Below are positions 25,980-35,629 of a stretch of DNA of 64,000 nucleotides, in pieces (position 1 is the first letter of the stretch; every line of letters starts with the position of its first letter). The stretch comes from Desulfobacter vibrioformis DSM 8776 (GTDB lineage: Bacteria > Desulfobacterota > Desulfobacteria > Desulfobacterales > Desulfobacteraceae). The stretch is from positions 39,722 through 103,721 of the forward strand of contig NZ_JQKJ01000019.1 in the NCBI RefSeq assembly GCF_000745975.1. The letters run 5' to 3'. The notes beneath the pieces were generated by a model that saw only the letters and a program-made list of their open reading frames with translations, was not told where the DNA came from and did not search any database. A program made the translations under genes and the position numbers.

Positions 25980-27767
25980 CTACCCCTCTTTCCAGGCCTG
26001 GGTTCTTGCCTTGAGTTTTTTTGTACACAACAAAAAGAGCAGGCGCACCACAATATTGGTGAAAACGACCAGAACGGACATGGCACAGGCAGATGCAGTA
26101 TCCCCGGCATCATCCATGTTGGCAATGGCCACCGAGGCCAGGGGGATATCTGCGGAATAGAGAAAAATCACCGCCGATACCGTGGCCATGGAATTGACAA
26201 AGTAGTAGGAAGCCACCTCCAGCACCGCCGGCAGCGACACCGGCAAGGTGATCCTGAACAGCGTTTTGTAAAACGGCACCCCCATGGCGTCCGAGACATG
26301 TTCGAATTCAATGTCCATCTGTTTGAGCGCCGTGGAGGCCGTTAAAAACCCCATGGTGTAGAAATGGACAATATTGGACAGCACTAAAATGGCCATGGTG
26401 CCGTACAGAAAATTAAAGGGATTGGGAACAAACATCCCGAAAAAATCCCAGCCCCGGGCATTGTAGAAAAAGATATAGGCCAGGCCGATGACAAGCCCGG
26501 GAAGCGCCAGGGGCAGAATGGACAGAAAATAAACGGTATGGCGGCAGCGGTCCCAGACCCTGACCTTTTCCACCAGAAAGGCGGTGAAAAAGGTGACCGC
26601 CGTTCCCAGAACCGCCGAATACAGGCCCATGCGCATGGAGTTGAAAAAGGCGGCATACCCGCCCCCGCCCATGCCGGTGAACCGGTAATGGGACAACCCC
26701 AGGGAAAGCTTATAAGGCCACACCTTAACCAGAGAGGCGTAAAGCGCTGTGCCGTAAAAGGCCAGGATTGAAAAGACCACAAGTCCGCAGCAGGCCAGGG
26801 CCAGATTATCCCGCAACGCATCGGGTTTGTTGACCAGGGGCACGGATTTGGCCGCAATCATGGCCACCTGGCGCTGCTGGATGATCCGGTCGATGATAAA
26901 TGCCATGCAGGTGGGAATGAGCAGCACCATGGAGACCACAGCCCCCATGATAAAATTCTGCTGGCCGATTACCTGTTTATAAATATCAGTGGCAAGGATG
27001 TTGAAGTTGCCGCCCACCACTTTGGGCGCACCGAAATCAGTGAATGCCAGGATAAAACAGACAAAAAATGCAGACACCAGTCCGTATTTGATACCGGGCA
27101 GGGTCACGGTGAAAAAGGTGCGCACCCGGCCGGCCCCAAGGGAGGCCGCAGCCTCATAAAGCCTTGCGTCGGTCACGGCCAGGGCAATGGATAAAATCAG
27201 CATGGCCTGGGGAAAGGTGTAGATCACTTCCGAGACAATAATCCCGAAAGAGCCGTACAGCGGCAGCTTTATCCCGGGAATGGCTCCGAAAAAACCCGTG
27301 GTGATCAGCCCCTTGCGGCCAAACAGATAAATCAGTGCAATGCCGTTAAGCAGCGTGGGGGCAAACAGCGGCATCAGGGCCAGGGATTTAAACAGCCACT
27401 TGGCCGGCATGCAGGTCCGTGTCAGGCACCAGGAAAATGCAAACCCCAAAGGCACGGCAATGGCCGTGGTGGCAAAGGCCACCACCAGACTGTTGCCGAT
27501 GGACCGGGACAGTGAAGGCGACTTGAAATAGGCCACAAAGTTGGCAAGGCCCACAAAATTACCCTGGTTGTCAGACAGGCTTTTGAGCAACAGCGTGCCA
27601 AGGGGCAACACCACCACCACAATAAGCCACACCAGGGCCAGCAGAATCAGCACCCGTTTGGCCGCTTCGCTTCCCAGAATCTGATCCAGTCTCTGATCCA
27701 GTCCCTGATTCAGAATCCGGCCCGGGCCGCCGCCAGGACCATCCATGACCCCGGCCCGGCTATCCAT
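25980..27767 (-). CDS. Fused permease of a 2-aminoethylphosphonate ABC transporter
   Basis: A roughly 595-residue inner-membrane protein with about 12 helices and two binding-protein-dependent permease modules. The EAA-type loops are near YEAAASLGAGRVRTFFTVTL and in the second half at FEHVSDAMGVPFYKTLFRIT. It resembles the double-length permeases of iron/aminoethylphosphonate systems. The start at 27767 is chosen because its ATG overlaps the ATPase stop (ATGGATAG); the frame is open to 27818. It works with the ATPase and binding protein upstream. Confidence 0.88.
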   Translation of the reverse strand: MDSRAGVMDGPGGGPGRILNQGLDQRLDQILGSEAAKRVLILLALVWLIVVVVLPLGTLLLKSLSDNQGNFVGLANFVAYFKSPSLSRSIGNSLVVAFATTAIAVPLGFAFSWCLTRTCMPAKWLFKSLALMPLFAPTLLNGIALIYLFGRKGLITTGFFGAIPGIKLPLYGSFGIIVSEVIYTFPQAMLILSIALAVTDARLYEAAASLGAGRVRTFFTVTLPGIKYGLVSAFFVCFILAFTDFGAPKVVGGNFNILATDIYKQVIGQQNFIMGAVVSMVLLIPTCMAFIIDRIIQQRQVAMIAAKSVPLVNKPDALRDNLALACCGLVVFSILAFYGTALYASLVKVWPYKLSLGLSHYRFTGMGGGGYAAFFNSMRMGLYSAVLGTAVTFFTAFLVEKVRVWDRCRHTVYFLSILPLALPGLVIGLAYIFFYNARGWDFFGMFVPNPFNFLYGTMAILVLSNIVHFYTMGFLTASTALKQMDIEFEHVSDAMGVPFYKTLFRITLPVSLPAVLEVASYYFVNSMATVSAVIFLYSADIPLASVAIANMDDAGDTASACAMSVLVVFTNIVVRLLFLLCTKKLKARTQAWKEG

Positions 27768-28905
27768 GGCACCGGACCGCCTGGGGCGGGTCTGTGTCAA
27801 CCCAGTCAGAGGATTCAAGACCGGACCGGCCGTACACCATCACACGGTCCGGAGGGAAAACCAGATGAACCGGCCGGTCCACGGTGAGCCCCAGGGCTGC
27901 AACCGCCTCACCTGACACATCCACCTTTACCAGGGGCAATCCCCGGGTCTGGAGGGAAAACGCTAATCTAAAAATGTGACCCCGGTACTCCATGGTTTTC
28001 AGCACAGCGGGAAACGCGTTCTCCCCTGCCTTGTCCAGTTTTTTCACCTTGATATCCTCGGGCCGGATGGCCAGGGTCGCCGTGTCCGCATCCCCAAGGT
28101 CCAAAGCCTGGCTGCTGCCCGGGGCCTTGATTGTTTTTCCGGCCACCTCAAAAGAGTAGTCCCCTACCCTGGCAGCGCCTTTAAAAAAATTCATGGAACC
28201 GATGAATGAGGCCACAAACGGCGTGGCAGGGGTCTGGTAAATCTGTTCCGGGGTGCCGTCCTGGATCAGTTTCCCGCCGTTCATGACCAGGACCCGGTCA
28301 GCCATGGTCAACGCCTCTTCCTGGTCATGGGTGACCATGATGGTGGTGACACCCAGTTTTTGCTGAAGCATGCGGATCTCCCGGCGCAGACGGACCCGCA
28401 CCCGGGCGTCCAGGGCAGACAGGGGCTCGTCCAGCAAGAGCAGATCCGGCGAAAGCGCCATGGCCCTGGCCAGGGCCACCCGCTGCTGCTGTCCGCCGGA
28501 GAGCTGGGAAGGAAACTTATGGCCCATACCGGTGAGACCGGTTAAGTCCATGAGGCCTGCCACCTTTTTGTTGATCTGATGTCTGGAAAACCGTCCCCGA
28601 AGGCCGTAGGCAATATTTTTCTCTGCATTCAGATTGGGAAACAGGGCATAGGATTGAAATACAATGCCCACATTCCGCTTGGAAACCGGCATGCCTGTGA
28701 CATCTCGTCCATTGATCAGTACTTTCCCGTCACTCTGGTGTTCAAGGCCGGCAATGACGCGCAATGCCGTTGTTTTGCCGCATCCGCTGGGTCCCAGAAT
28801 GGATAAAAACTCCCCTTTCCCGGCAGAAAACGACACCTGGTCCAGGGCCTTGACCGGGCCGAATGTCTTGGTCACCCCGTGAAGGGTCAGATATGCCTTT
28901 TCCAT
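27760..28905 (-). CDS. ABC transporter ATPase (2-aminoethylphosphonate type)
   Basis: A 381-residue ATPase: Walker A GPSGCGKTTALR, Q-loop, signature LSGGQQQRVALARAMA, Walker B LLLLDEPLSALD and the switch His in VTHDQEEALTMADR. A C-terminal TOBE-like regulatory domain follows. It sits between the binding protein and the fused permease and overlaps the latter by 8 nt. Confidence 0.92.
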   Translation of the reverse strand: MEKAYLTLHGVTKTFGPVKALDQVSFSAGKGEFLSILGPSGCGKTTALRVIAGLEHQSDGKVLINGRDVTGMPVSKRNVGIVFQSYALFPNLNAEKNIAYGLRGRFSRHQINKKVAGLMDLTGLTGMGHKFPSQLSGGQQQRVALARAMALSPDLLLLDEPLSALDARVRVRLRREIRMLQQKLGVTTIMVTHDQEEALTMADRVLVMNGGKLIQDGTPEQIYQTPATPFVASFIGSMNFFKGAARVGDYSFEVAGKTIKAPGSSQALDLGDADTATLAIRPEDIKVKKLDKAGENAFPAVLKTMEYRGHIFRLAFSLQTRGLPLVKVDVSGEAVAALGLTVDRPVHLVFPPDRVMVYGRSGLESSDWVDTDPPQAVRCHG

Positions 28906-28918
28906 GGATGGTCCTTAT

Positions 28919-29944
28919 TTATTTTTCGTCGCTTTTTCCGTCATACCGTTTGGTCCACTCTTTGAGAATTCGCATCCGGTTTTTGGCAGCCCAGTTAAAA
29001 TCATTTTCAATGAGCTGTGCTTCGGGATTCCCGGGGAAACCGTCGGGAATGGGTGCGCCCACATTGTAGGCAGTCACAGGATAAACCTCGGCATACGCTT
29101 TCATAACCGGCTCGGAGATGGCCCAGTCCAGGAAAGTTCTGGCGTCAGGCTTGATATCAGCCTTTTTAATCAGGCAGTTGGCCTCCACATCCCATCCGGA
29201 ACCCTCTTTGGGAAACACGGTGATCACAGGCTCACCCTTCTGTTTCTGCATAAATCCGCGGTAGGCAAAGGAAAGTCCGATGGGCAGTTCGCCGGTACCG
29301 GCAATTTTACACGGTTTGGAACCGGAATGGGTGTACCGGGCCATGTTTTTATCAAGTGCATCCAGGTAGGCCCAGCCGGCTTCTTCACCCTTGATCTGGA
29401 GAATGGCGGAAACCGTGAGGAATCCGGTGCCTGAGGAGGCAGGATTGGGCATGACTAGCTGGTGTTTATATACCGGGTTCAGCAGATCTTCAAAGCTTGA
29501 AGGAATGGGCAGGTTCAGATTCTTACACTCAATGGTGTTAACGCAGAACCCGGTCATCCAGGCTTTGATGCCCACCCAGTGGGGCACACTGTTTTTATCT
29601 TTCATTTTGGCACGGACTTTATCCACCCCCTTGGGCGCATAGGGTTCCACCATGCCAGCCTGGTCGCAGAGCATCAGGCTGGTGGCAGCCGTCCCCCAGA
29701 CCACGTCTGCCTGGGGGTTATCCTTTTCCGCCAGCAGTTTGGCCGTAACAATACCTGTGGAATCCCTGACGATCTTGACATCAATCCCGGGGTGGCTTTG
29801 TTTAAGCAGCGCCAGATAGCGCGGCAGTTCGTCATCTTCCAGTGCTGTATACACCAGAAGGCTTTGGGCCTGGGCCTGGGCCAGAAGCGAGCCGGCCATC
29901 ATGACGCCTGCGGCCAGGGTCATTGCCATTTTTTTGAAATTCAT
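28919..29944 (-). CDS. Periplasmic 2-aminoethylphosphonate-binding protein
   Basis: A 341-residue iron/phosphonate-type (FbpA-like) binding protein with a signal peptide ending near AQAQA. SLLVYTALEDDELPRYLALL and NPQADVVWGTAATSLMLCDQ match PhnS-like proteins of aminoethylphosphonate transporters. The start at 29944 follows AAAGGAGAACAACA; the frame is open to 29989. It is the first gene of the uptake and breakdown operon, so phosphonate is presumably used for phosphorus, carbon or nitrogen. Confidence 0.9.
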   Translation of the reverse strand: MNFKKMAMTLAAGVMMAGSLLAQAQAQSLLVYTALEDDELPRYLALLKQSHPGIDVKIVRDSTGIVTAKLLAEKDNPQADVVWGTAATSLMLCDQAGMVEPYAPKGVDKVRAKMKDKNSVPHWVGIKAWMTGFCVNTIECKNLNLPIPSSFEDLLNPVYKHQLVMPNPASSGTGFLTVSAILQIKGEEAGWAYLDALDKNMARYTHSGSKPCKIAGTGELPIGLSFAYRGFMQKQKGEPVITVFPKEGSGWDVEANCLIKKADIKPDARTFLDWAISEPVMKAYAEVYPVTAYNVGAPIPDGFPGNPEAQLIENDFNWAAKNRMRILKEWTKRYDGKSDEK

Positions 29945-30121
29945 TGTTGTTCTCCTTTGTTCAGTTGTTTTAAGGGGATCAGTGCGCAATTCATCCGCCG
30001 GGGCGATGAGTCCTCGGACAAAATAGAGATAGAATAGATGAGAAAGATTAGAAGGGGGTTATTAGGATGTTATAAGTTTATGACTAAAATTTACGAATTT
30101 GCGACAAGGGCCTTTGCACTT

Positions 30122-30150
30122 TTGACAATAGGACAAAAATGGCCTACTAT
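30122..30150 (+). promoter_or_regulatory. Sigma-70 promoter of hicAB
   Basis: TTGACA (30122-30127), an exact 17-nt spacer and TACTAT (30145-30150). Transcription would start about 6-8 nt later, at or next to the hicA ATG (30158), implying a leaderless or nearly leaderless message. Confidence 0.65.
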
Positions 30151-30157
30151 GAGAAGC

Positions 30158-30361
30158 ATGAACGGAAACGAACTCATAAAAAAGTTAAAACAGGCAGGAT
30201 ACAATCCCAGGCTTGACTTAAAGAGAGGAAAAGGCAGTCATGCGACTCTTTATGCGAACAATGGACAGACCATCCTTAAAGACCGCAAAAAAGAGATCGG
30301 TCCGGGCCTGCTTAAGCGTATGCTTGCTGACCTGGGATTGACCCCGGAAGACATTAAATAA
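30158..30361 (+). CDS. hicA: HicA-family toxin
   Basis: A 67-residue HicA mRNA interferase: MNGNELIKKLKQAGYNPRLD, then KGSHATLYANNGQTIL with the catalytic histidine in GSHAT, and a C-terminal GLLKRMLADLGLTPED. The start at 30158 matches the usual N-terminus; the frame opens earlier, but a strong promoter overlaps that part. Confidence 0.9.
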   Translation: MNGNELIKKLKQAGYNPRLDLKRGKGSHATLYANNGQTILKDRKKEIGPGLLKRMLADLGLTPEDIK

Positions 30362-30370
30362 GAGGTGATT

Positions 30371-30808
30371 ATGGAATTTATTTATCCAGCAAAAATAGAA
30401 GATGATGGGGCCGGTTTTTTTCTGGTGACTTTCCGGGATATTCCCTATGGTGCAACGGATGGAAAATCAATAGATGAGGCCCTTGCAGAGGCGGTTGATT
30501 GCCTTGATGAGGTTATAGCGGGATGTATTACAGATGGCCTGGATTTGCCCATTCCATCGTCCCAGGAAGCGGGGGAGTATCCTATCCGGCTTTCGGCCCA
30601 GATGGCAGCTAAAGCAGCACTCTATATTGCTTTCAAAAAAACGGGCATTACAAAATCGGAGCTGGCACGGCAGTTGAACACCGATCCCAGGGAAATCCGG
30701 CGCATGCTTGATCCGAAACACCCCACCAAACTGCCGCGTATCGAAGAGGCATTGGCTGTGATGGGATTCCGGTTAGGGGTTTCAATGATGGAAGTTGCGG
30801 CTGCGTGA
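30371..30808 (+). CDS. hicB: HicB-family antitoxin
   Basis: A 145-residue antitoxin. The N-terminal RNase H-like domain has YPAKIEDDGAGFFLVTFRDI and IDEALAEAVDCLDE; the C-terminal helix-turn-helix (KTGITKSELARQLNTDPREI) binds the operon promoter. It begins 9 nt after hicA behind AAGAGGTG. Confidence 0.9.
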   Translation: MEFIYPAKIEDDGAGFFLVTFRDIPYGATDGKSIDEALAEAVDCLDEVIAGCITDGLDLPIPSSQEAGEYPIRLSAQMAAKAALYIAFKKTGITKSELARQLNTDPREIRRMLDPKHPTKLPRIEEALAVMGFRLGVSMMEVAAA

Positions 30809-30966
30809 GTTCAACTATGCAGACAATTGCTCCAGAATCAAAACGATCTTCAAAAGAAATGTTAGGCTATTGCTTGGTGAAAGTGAACGTATATAAACAA
30901 CATCAATCTGTCAATGCCCAAATATGGCCTGGTTTGGGGTGGTTAAATGCCGTGATTGCAGTTTGC

Positions 30967-31737
30967 TCATGATTTGAGCTTTTTTGCAACAAGGCCTGCG
31001 ATGGTCAGCCCGAAACACCCCGGCACCCAGGCGGCAGACCCGATGGGCGGCCTTTGGCGGCCGTGGCCGCCGTCCACATGGTCCCCTTCCAGGGGGTCCA
31101 CGATGTCTTTATCCTCAAAGGGTTCCTTGTTCAGTGGCGGCTCTATGGAGTAGACACAGGGCACCCCACTCTCCAGTCCCCTGCGGCGCAGCCGTCTTCG
31201 CACCATCCGGGCCAGGGGACATACCTGGGTGTCAAAAAGATCTCCTGTCCGGATCATGGAGACATCGATTCTGCCTGCAGCCCCCATGGAGGATATGAGA
31301 TTAAGACCCATCTGTTTTGCTTCCAGGATCAGACTGACCTTTGCGTTGAGCCCGTCAATGGCATCCACCACCATGTCCAGATCCGGGCTTAAAAACCGGG
31401 ACAGGCTGTCGGCATTGACAAAGGACGTGTGCAGATCCACCTCACAATCAGGATTGATATCCAGGACCCGGCTCCTTGCCACGGCAGCCTTTTCCAGCCC
31501 CAGGGTGGAGTGCAGCGCAAAAATCTGACGGTTGATATTGGAGGCGTCCACCCGGTCAAAATCCACAAGCCGCAAATAGCCGATGCCGGACCGGGCCAAA
31601 GCCTCCACCACAAAAGAGCCCACAGCTCCCAGGCCGAAGACGGCCACCCGGGAGTTCTTAAACCGGTCAACCGTCTCCTTTCCCAGCAGTTGCCCAAGCC
31701 GGGCAAAGGGGCTGATCTGGCTTAAATCCCGGGTCAT
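30967..31737 (-). CDS. tcdA: tRNA threonylcarbamoyladenosine dehydratase
   Basis: A 256-residue E1-like enzyme of the ThiF/MoeB/TcdA family that cyclises t6A37 in tRNA using ATP. The Rossmann motif VFGLGAVGSFVVEALARSGI and DFDRVDASNINRQ are present; the C-terminal VPCVYSIEPP segment is typical of TcdA. It overlaps the TatD gene by four bases. Confidence 0.9.
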   Translation of the reverse strand: MTRDLSQISPFARLGQLLGKETVDRFKNSRVAVFGLGAVGSFVVEALARSGIGYLRLVDFDRVDASNINRQIFALHSTLGLEKAAVARSRVLDINPDCEVDLHTSFVNADSLSRFLSPDLDMVVDAIDGLNAKVSLILEAKQMGLNLISSMGAAGRIDVSMIRTGDLFDTQVCPLARMVRRRLRRRGLESGVPCVYSIEPPLNKEPFEDKDIVDPLEGDHVDGGHGRQRPPIGSAAWVPGCFGLTIAGLVAKKLKS

Positions 31738-32546
31738 CTGTTTTTCTCCTTTGGATTCAAAACAGGCCCAAACAAATCCAGGCTGTTCTCATATCCGTGC
31801 CGGGCCAGGGTTTCAAATGCAATGCCGCTTCGTTCTGCCGCCACCCTGACAATATCCGGAACATTGGCTGGCTGATTTAACGGTGTTTCCCCGGGATGGG
31901 CATCCAGGATAAACTGGGGCACAATATCCGGGGTGTCGGTCTCAAATACTATCCGGTCAAGACTGACCGCCCCCAGGGCCTGGACCACCTTTCTGGCATT
32001 GGGCCGGGTGAGGGAGCCGGAAAAGGAGATATGCAGATTGAATTTCTCAAGAAGCGGAACAAGGTCGGCAGACCCGGAATAGGAGTGGATGACACCGCCC
32101 GCAGCCAGCGGTCCATGGTGCTTTAAAATTTTCAGTATGGCGTCCCAGGCTTTGCGGATATGGATGTTAATGGGACGATTCAAATCACAGGCCAGGGCCA
32201 GATGGGTTTTAAAAACCTGAACCTGCAGGTCCCGGTCAGCGCCTTTATCCATGAAATCAAGCCCGGTCTCCCCTACCCCGGCGGGTATTTTTTCCAGCCA
32301 TTGGCCCAGATTCCGGGCCCAGTCCGGGCTTAGGGTATCCAGAAACCAGGGGTGAATCCCCAAACAGGGCAAAACGCAGGAAAACTTTTCCGACAATTCG
32401 GCTGTAATCCCAAAATTTTCTTCCATGGTGGCGCAGGTGGCTATTTTCACCACCCCGGCTGCCTGGGCACGCAAAACAATATCCGGGGCATTGTCAACTA
32501 TCCTTGGATCATGGAGATGGGTATGAACGTCAACAAACCCGGTCAT
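31734..32546 (-). CDS. TatD-family metal-dependent hydrolase
   Basis: A 270-residue TIM-barrel hydrolase: VDVHTHLHD (metal His-x-His), GIHPWF, GETGLDF, the INIHIRKAW metal His and ETDTPDIVP with the catalytic Asp. Family members are 3'-5' DNA/RNA exonucleases or related deoxyribonucleases. It is co-transcribed with tcdA and aroQ. Confidence 0.88.
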   Translation of the reverse strand: MTGFVDVHTHLHDPRIVDNAPDIVLRAQAAGVVKIATCATMEENFGITAELSEKFSCVLPCLGIHPWFLDTLSPDWARNLGQWLEKIPAGVGETGLDFMDKGADRDLQVQVFKTHLALACDLNRPINIHIRKAWDAILKILKHHGPLAAGGVIHSYSGSADLVPLLEKFNLHISFSGSLTRPNARKVVQALGAVSLDRIVFETDTPDIVPQFILDAHPGETPLNQPANVPDIVRVAAERSGIAFETLARHGYENSLDLFGPVLNPKEKNR

Positions 32547-32548
32547 GT

Positions 32549-33010
32549 TTAGCTGGACAGGGAGTGAAGAAAATCAAGGGCCATGCGGTAGCCATAGTGA
32601 CCAAACCCGGTGAGCTGGCCTGTGGCAATATCGGCAATCATGGAGGTGTGACGAAAGGTTTCGCGCTTGTGGATGTTGGACAGATGCACCTCCACAATGG
32701 GGCACGACAGCATGGACAGTGCATCGCGCAGAGCCACGGAGGTATGGGTCAGCGCACCCGGATTGATGATCACACCGGCAGGTTCCCGTTCAAACGTGAG
32801 ATGGATGTAATCCAGAATCATGCCTTCGTGATTGGATTGAAAGAAATTCAGGGAAAGTCCCAATGTCTCTGCGCGGGCTTTGAGTTCCCCGTTGATCTGA
32901 TCAAGGGTAAGCGCCCCGTAAATATCGGGCTCCCTTTTTCCCAGCATGTCCAAATTGGGACCATTGATGACATGAATCATGCCGGATGTTGTCTGTTTCC
33001 GTGTTTTCAT
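32549..33010 (-). CDS. aroQ: Type II 3-dehydroquinate dehydratase
   Basis: A 153-residue enzyme of the shikimate pathway. INGPNLDMLGKREPDIYG (with the catalytic Tyr), FFQSNHEGMILDYIH, IINPGALTHTSVALRDAL and VEVHLSNIHKRETFRHTS with the catalytic His are all present. It is two bases upstream of tatD on the same strand. Chorismate made by this pathway feeds the men genes further along. Confidence 0.93.
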   Translation of the reverse strand: MKTRKQTTSGMIHVINGPNLDMLGKREPDIYGALTLDQINGELKARAETLGLSLNFFQSNHEGMILDYIHLTFEREPAGVIINPGALTHTSVALRDALSMLSCPIVEVHLSNIHKRETFRHTSMIADIATGQLTGFGHYGYRMALDFLHSLSS

Positions 33011-33076
33011 TCTTTTCTCCCTGACCGCCTTTGGGTCCGGGATAGAAGACCCATCCCGGGCAAAGGCCGTTTTCAG

Positions 33077-33682
33077 TTATGCAATGCTGCTGGCGGCAGC
33101 CTCAAATCCCAGATCAAAGGCATTCAGGTTCATCTCCAGAAGCCCCGGTTTAATCCTGCGCTTGATCGCTTCTTTGACGTTTTCCTTTGAAAATCCCAGG
33201 GCACCAGTCTGGATCAAGGCGCCCAACAGCACAATATTCACACTCATGGGAGAGCCTGCTTTACGGGCCAGGGCCATGGCGTCTATGGCCACGAGGCCTG
33301 CGGTCTTCGCCTTGAGCACCCGTTTGATTTCATCCACCCCGGGGTAAGCCCCTTTGCCGATGCCCACGGTAAAAGGCGGCAGGGTGGCAGTATTGGTAAT
33401 CACTTTTGTATGGGCAGAACACCGGCCAATGGCGCGCAGGGTTTCAGCCGGTTCAAATCCCAGCAGGATGTCGGCTTCCCCGTCGGAAATAATGGAGGAC
33501 GAGGCATCGCCGAAAACAATGGCAGACTCCACCACACCGCCGCGCTGGGCCATGCCGTGGATCTCGCTCATTCTTACCTCCACCCCTTCAATGAGGGCCG
33601 CCTCGCCCAGGACCTTGGATGCCAGAAGGTTACCCTGTCCGCCAACTGCAACGATGACCATTCTTAATGTTTTCATATCCAA
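33077..33682 (-). CDS. iorB: Indolepyruvate:ferredoxin oxidoreductase beta subunit
   Basis: A 201-residue gamma/beta-type subunit: VAVGGQGNLLASKVLGEAAL and MSEIHGMAQRGGVVESAIVFG are diagnostic of IorB. It partners IorA in the coenzyme-A-dependent oxidation of aryl pyruvates, passing electrons to ferredoxin. It is 13 nt after iorA. Confidence 0.93.
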   Translation of the reverse strand: MDMKTLRMVIVAVGGQGNLLASKVLGEAALIEGVEVRMSEIHGMAQRGGVVESAIVFGDASSSIISDGEADILLGFEPAETLRAIGRCSAHTKVITNTATLPPFTVGIGKGAYPGVDEIKRVLKAKTAGLVAIDAMALARKAGSPMSVNIVLLGALIQTGALGFSKENVKEAIKRRIKPGLLEMNLNAFDLGFEAAASSIA

Positions 33683-33695
33683 TTTGTCTCCTTGT

Positions 33696-35549
33696 CTATT
33701 TCAATGGGCGGATGGCGTTTTCAGGACAGATCTGGGCGCACAACGCACAGCCCACACAGGTATCTGCATCAATTTTCACCCGGCCCGCTTCAATGTAAAA
33801 GGATGGACAGGCGATCCCGTTGATGCAATCCTTGTGGTCTTTGCATTTGTCTGTCACCTCAAAAGCTCTGGGTTTTTTCAGTTTAATGCTCTTTGCCCAG
33901 AGGATACAGGGTTCTTTGGAGATGACAACGGAAACACCGTCAAAGGCCATGGCCTCTTTAAGGGTCTCAATGCTCTTTTTCACCTTAAAGGGTTTGATCA
34001 CGGAAACATGCGCCACACCCAGGGCCTTGACCAGATTTTCAATATCCACCCGGCCGTACCCGGACATGCCCATCAGTTCCATGTCCACGCCCGGATGGGG
34101 CTGATGGCCGGTCATGGCGGTAATCCCGTTTTCAAGGATCACCAAAGTGAAGTTGTGGCGGTTGAACACGGCATTGACAAGACCTGTAATGCCAGAATGG
34201 AAAAAAGTGGAGTCGCCGATCACGCTGACCACCTTCTGGTCCGTGCTCTTGCTGAAACCGCAGGAGGTACTCACCGACCCGCCCATGCAGACCACAAAAT
34301 CCCCAACGGACAACGGCGGCATAAAGCCTAACGTATAGCAGCCGATGTCACTGGGGTGAATGACATCCAGCCCTTCAGCAGCTTTCTTAATGGCGTAGAA
34401 GGTGGCCCTGTGGGAGCACCCGGAGCAAAGATTGGGGGGACGGTTGGCAATGTCCGGCACATCAGAGGTCTCCATCTTGGGGGCCGGGGTATAATCTATA
34501 CCGAAAAAGGCCGCGATCTTCTCCCGGACCATGGCGGGATGAAATTCCCCCAGGGGTGTAAACAGCCCCTCTGCCTTTCCCTGGATGGGGATGACAAGGC
34601 CCGCTTCCTGGGCAAAGGCCTTGACAGCCTCTTCCATGAACGGTTCTCCCTCTTCAATGACCAGCACCTTTTCGCAGCTGCCTAAAAAGGCTTTTATCTT
34701 ATCCTTGGGCAGGGGATTGGAAAATCCCGGCCGAAGAATCCTGACCTTTGATTCAATACCCAGGTCTTTTACGGCATCCAGGGCATAATGATAGCTCACC
34801 CCGTTGGCCACAACCCCCCAGGCCCCCTGCCCCGTGACAAAGTTGAACTCTGAAGATTCAGACATCCCAGCAGCCTTGTCCATACGTTCGACAAGCTTGA
34901 CATGCAGTCCCCGGGCCACGGCAGGCACGGTGACGCAGCGCATGGGGTCTCTTTCAAACCGGCCCTTTGTCTTTCTTTCTTTGATGTCGCCAAAAGTGAC
35001 AAAGGCATTGGAGTGGTTGATCCGGGTGGTGGTGCGCAGGAGTACCGGCTGTTTCAGGGTCTCGGACAGTTCAAACGCCGCTTTGATCATCTCCTTAGCC
35101 TCGGCCACACAAGAGGGTTCGAACATGGGCAGATGGCCGAACTTGGCATAGTAGCGGTTGTCCTGCTCGTTCTGGCTGGAAAACATGGCCGGGTCGTCTG
35201 CCGTTAAAATCACCATGCCGGCGGTTACGCCGATATAGGCAAGGGTCATCAAAGGATCGGCAGCCACGTTGAGCCCTACATGCTTCATCATGCAAAAGGT
35301 GCGAAGCCCTGAGTTGGCCGCAGCCGCAGCCACTTCCAAGGCGACCTTTTCATTGGTGGAATATTCAAAATACAGATCCGATTCTCTGGACATCTGGAAC
35401 AGATTCAAAGAGACTTCCGAGGACGGGGTCCCCGGATATGTGGTGGCAAAGGCGACGCCAGCTTCAACAGCGCCCCTTGCAATGGCTTCGTTGCCCAGGA
35501 GCATGATTTTCTCTCCGGGGCTGTCTTTTAACAGTTTATGCATGCGCAC
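33696..35549 (-). CDS. iorA: Indolepyruvate:ferredoxin oxidoreductase alpha subunit
   Basis: A 617-residue TPP enzyme. The N-terminal part has LGNEAIARGAVEAGVAFATT; the TPP-binding part has CSGCSHRATFYAIKK and VIGDSTFFHSGITGLVNAVF; the C-terminal ferredoxin-like domain has CVGCALCAQICPENAI plus a modified second cluster (CKDHKDCINGIACPSF). It oxidises arylpyruvates from amino-acid degradation. A terminator lies upstream, so iorAB has its own start. Confidence 0.93.
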   Translation of the reverse strand: MRMHKLLKDSPGEKIMLLGNEAIARGAVEAGVAFATTYPGTPSSEVSLNLFQMSRESDLYFEYSTNEKVALEVAAAAANSGLRTFCMMKHVGLNVAADPLMTLAYIGVTAGMVILTADDPAMFSSQNEQDNRYYAKFGHLPMFEPSCVAEAKEMIKAAFELSETLKQPVLLRTTTRINHSNAFVTFGDIKERKTKGRFERDPMRCVTVPAVARGLHVKLVERMDKAAGMSESSEFNFVTGQGAWGVVANGVSYHYALDAVKDLGIESKVRILRPGFSNPLPKDKIKAFLGSCEKVLVIEEGEPFMEEAVKAFAQEAGLVIPIQGKAEGLFTPLGEFHPAMVREKIAAFFGIDYTPAPKMETSDVPDIANRPPNLCSGCSHRATFYAIKKAAEGLDVIHPSDIGCYTLGFMPPLSVGDFVVCMGGSVSTSCGFSKSTDQKVVSVIGDSTFFHSGITGLVNAVFNRHNFTLVILENGITAMTGHQPHPGVDMELMGMSGYGRVDIENLVKALGVAHVSVIKPFKVKKSIETLKEAMAFDGVSVVISKEPCILWAKSIKLKKPRAFEVTDKCKDHKDCINGIACPSFYIEAGRVKIDADTCVGCALCAQICPENAIRPLK

Positions 35550-35560
35550 AACTCCTTAAA

Positions 35561-35594
35561 CAAAAAATTCTGACGGGGCGTATCTCCCGTCAGA
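35561..35594 (-). terminator. Rho-independent terminator before iorA
   Basis: Minus strand: TCTGACGGG, a short loop, CCCGTCAGA, then ATTTTTTG. Perfect 9-bp stem. It ends transcription of the small gene at 35630-35959 and separates it from iorAB. Confidence 0.8.
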
Positions 35595-35629
35595 TGGCTG
35601 GATGGTAATTATAAACTCAGGTTTTGGTT

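Noticed and set aside
32504..33190. 228-codon + strand open frame
   Set aside because: Antisense to aroQ and iorB, both strongly supported.
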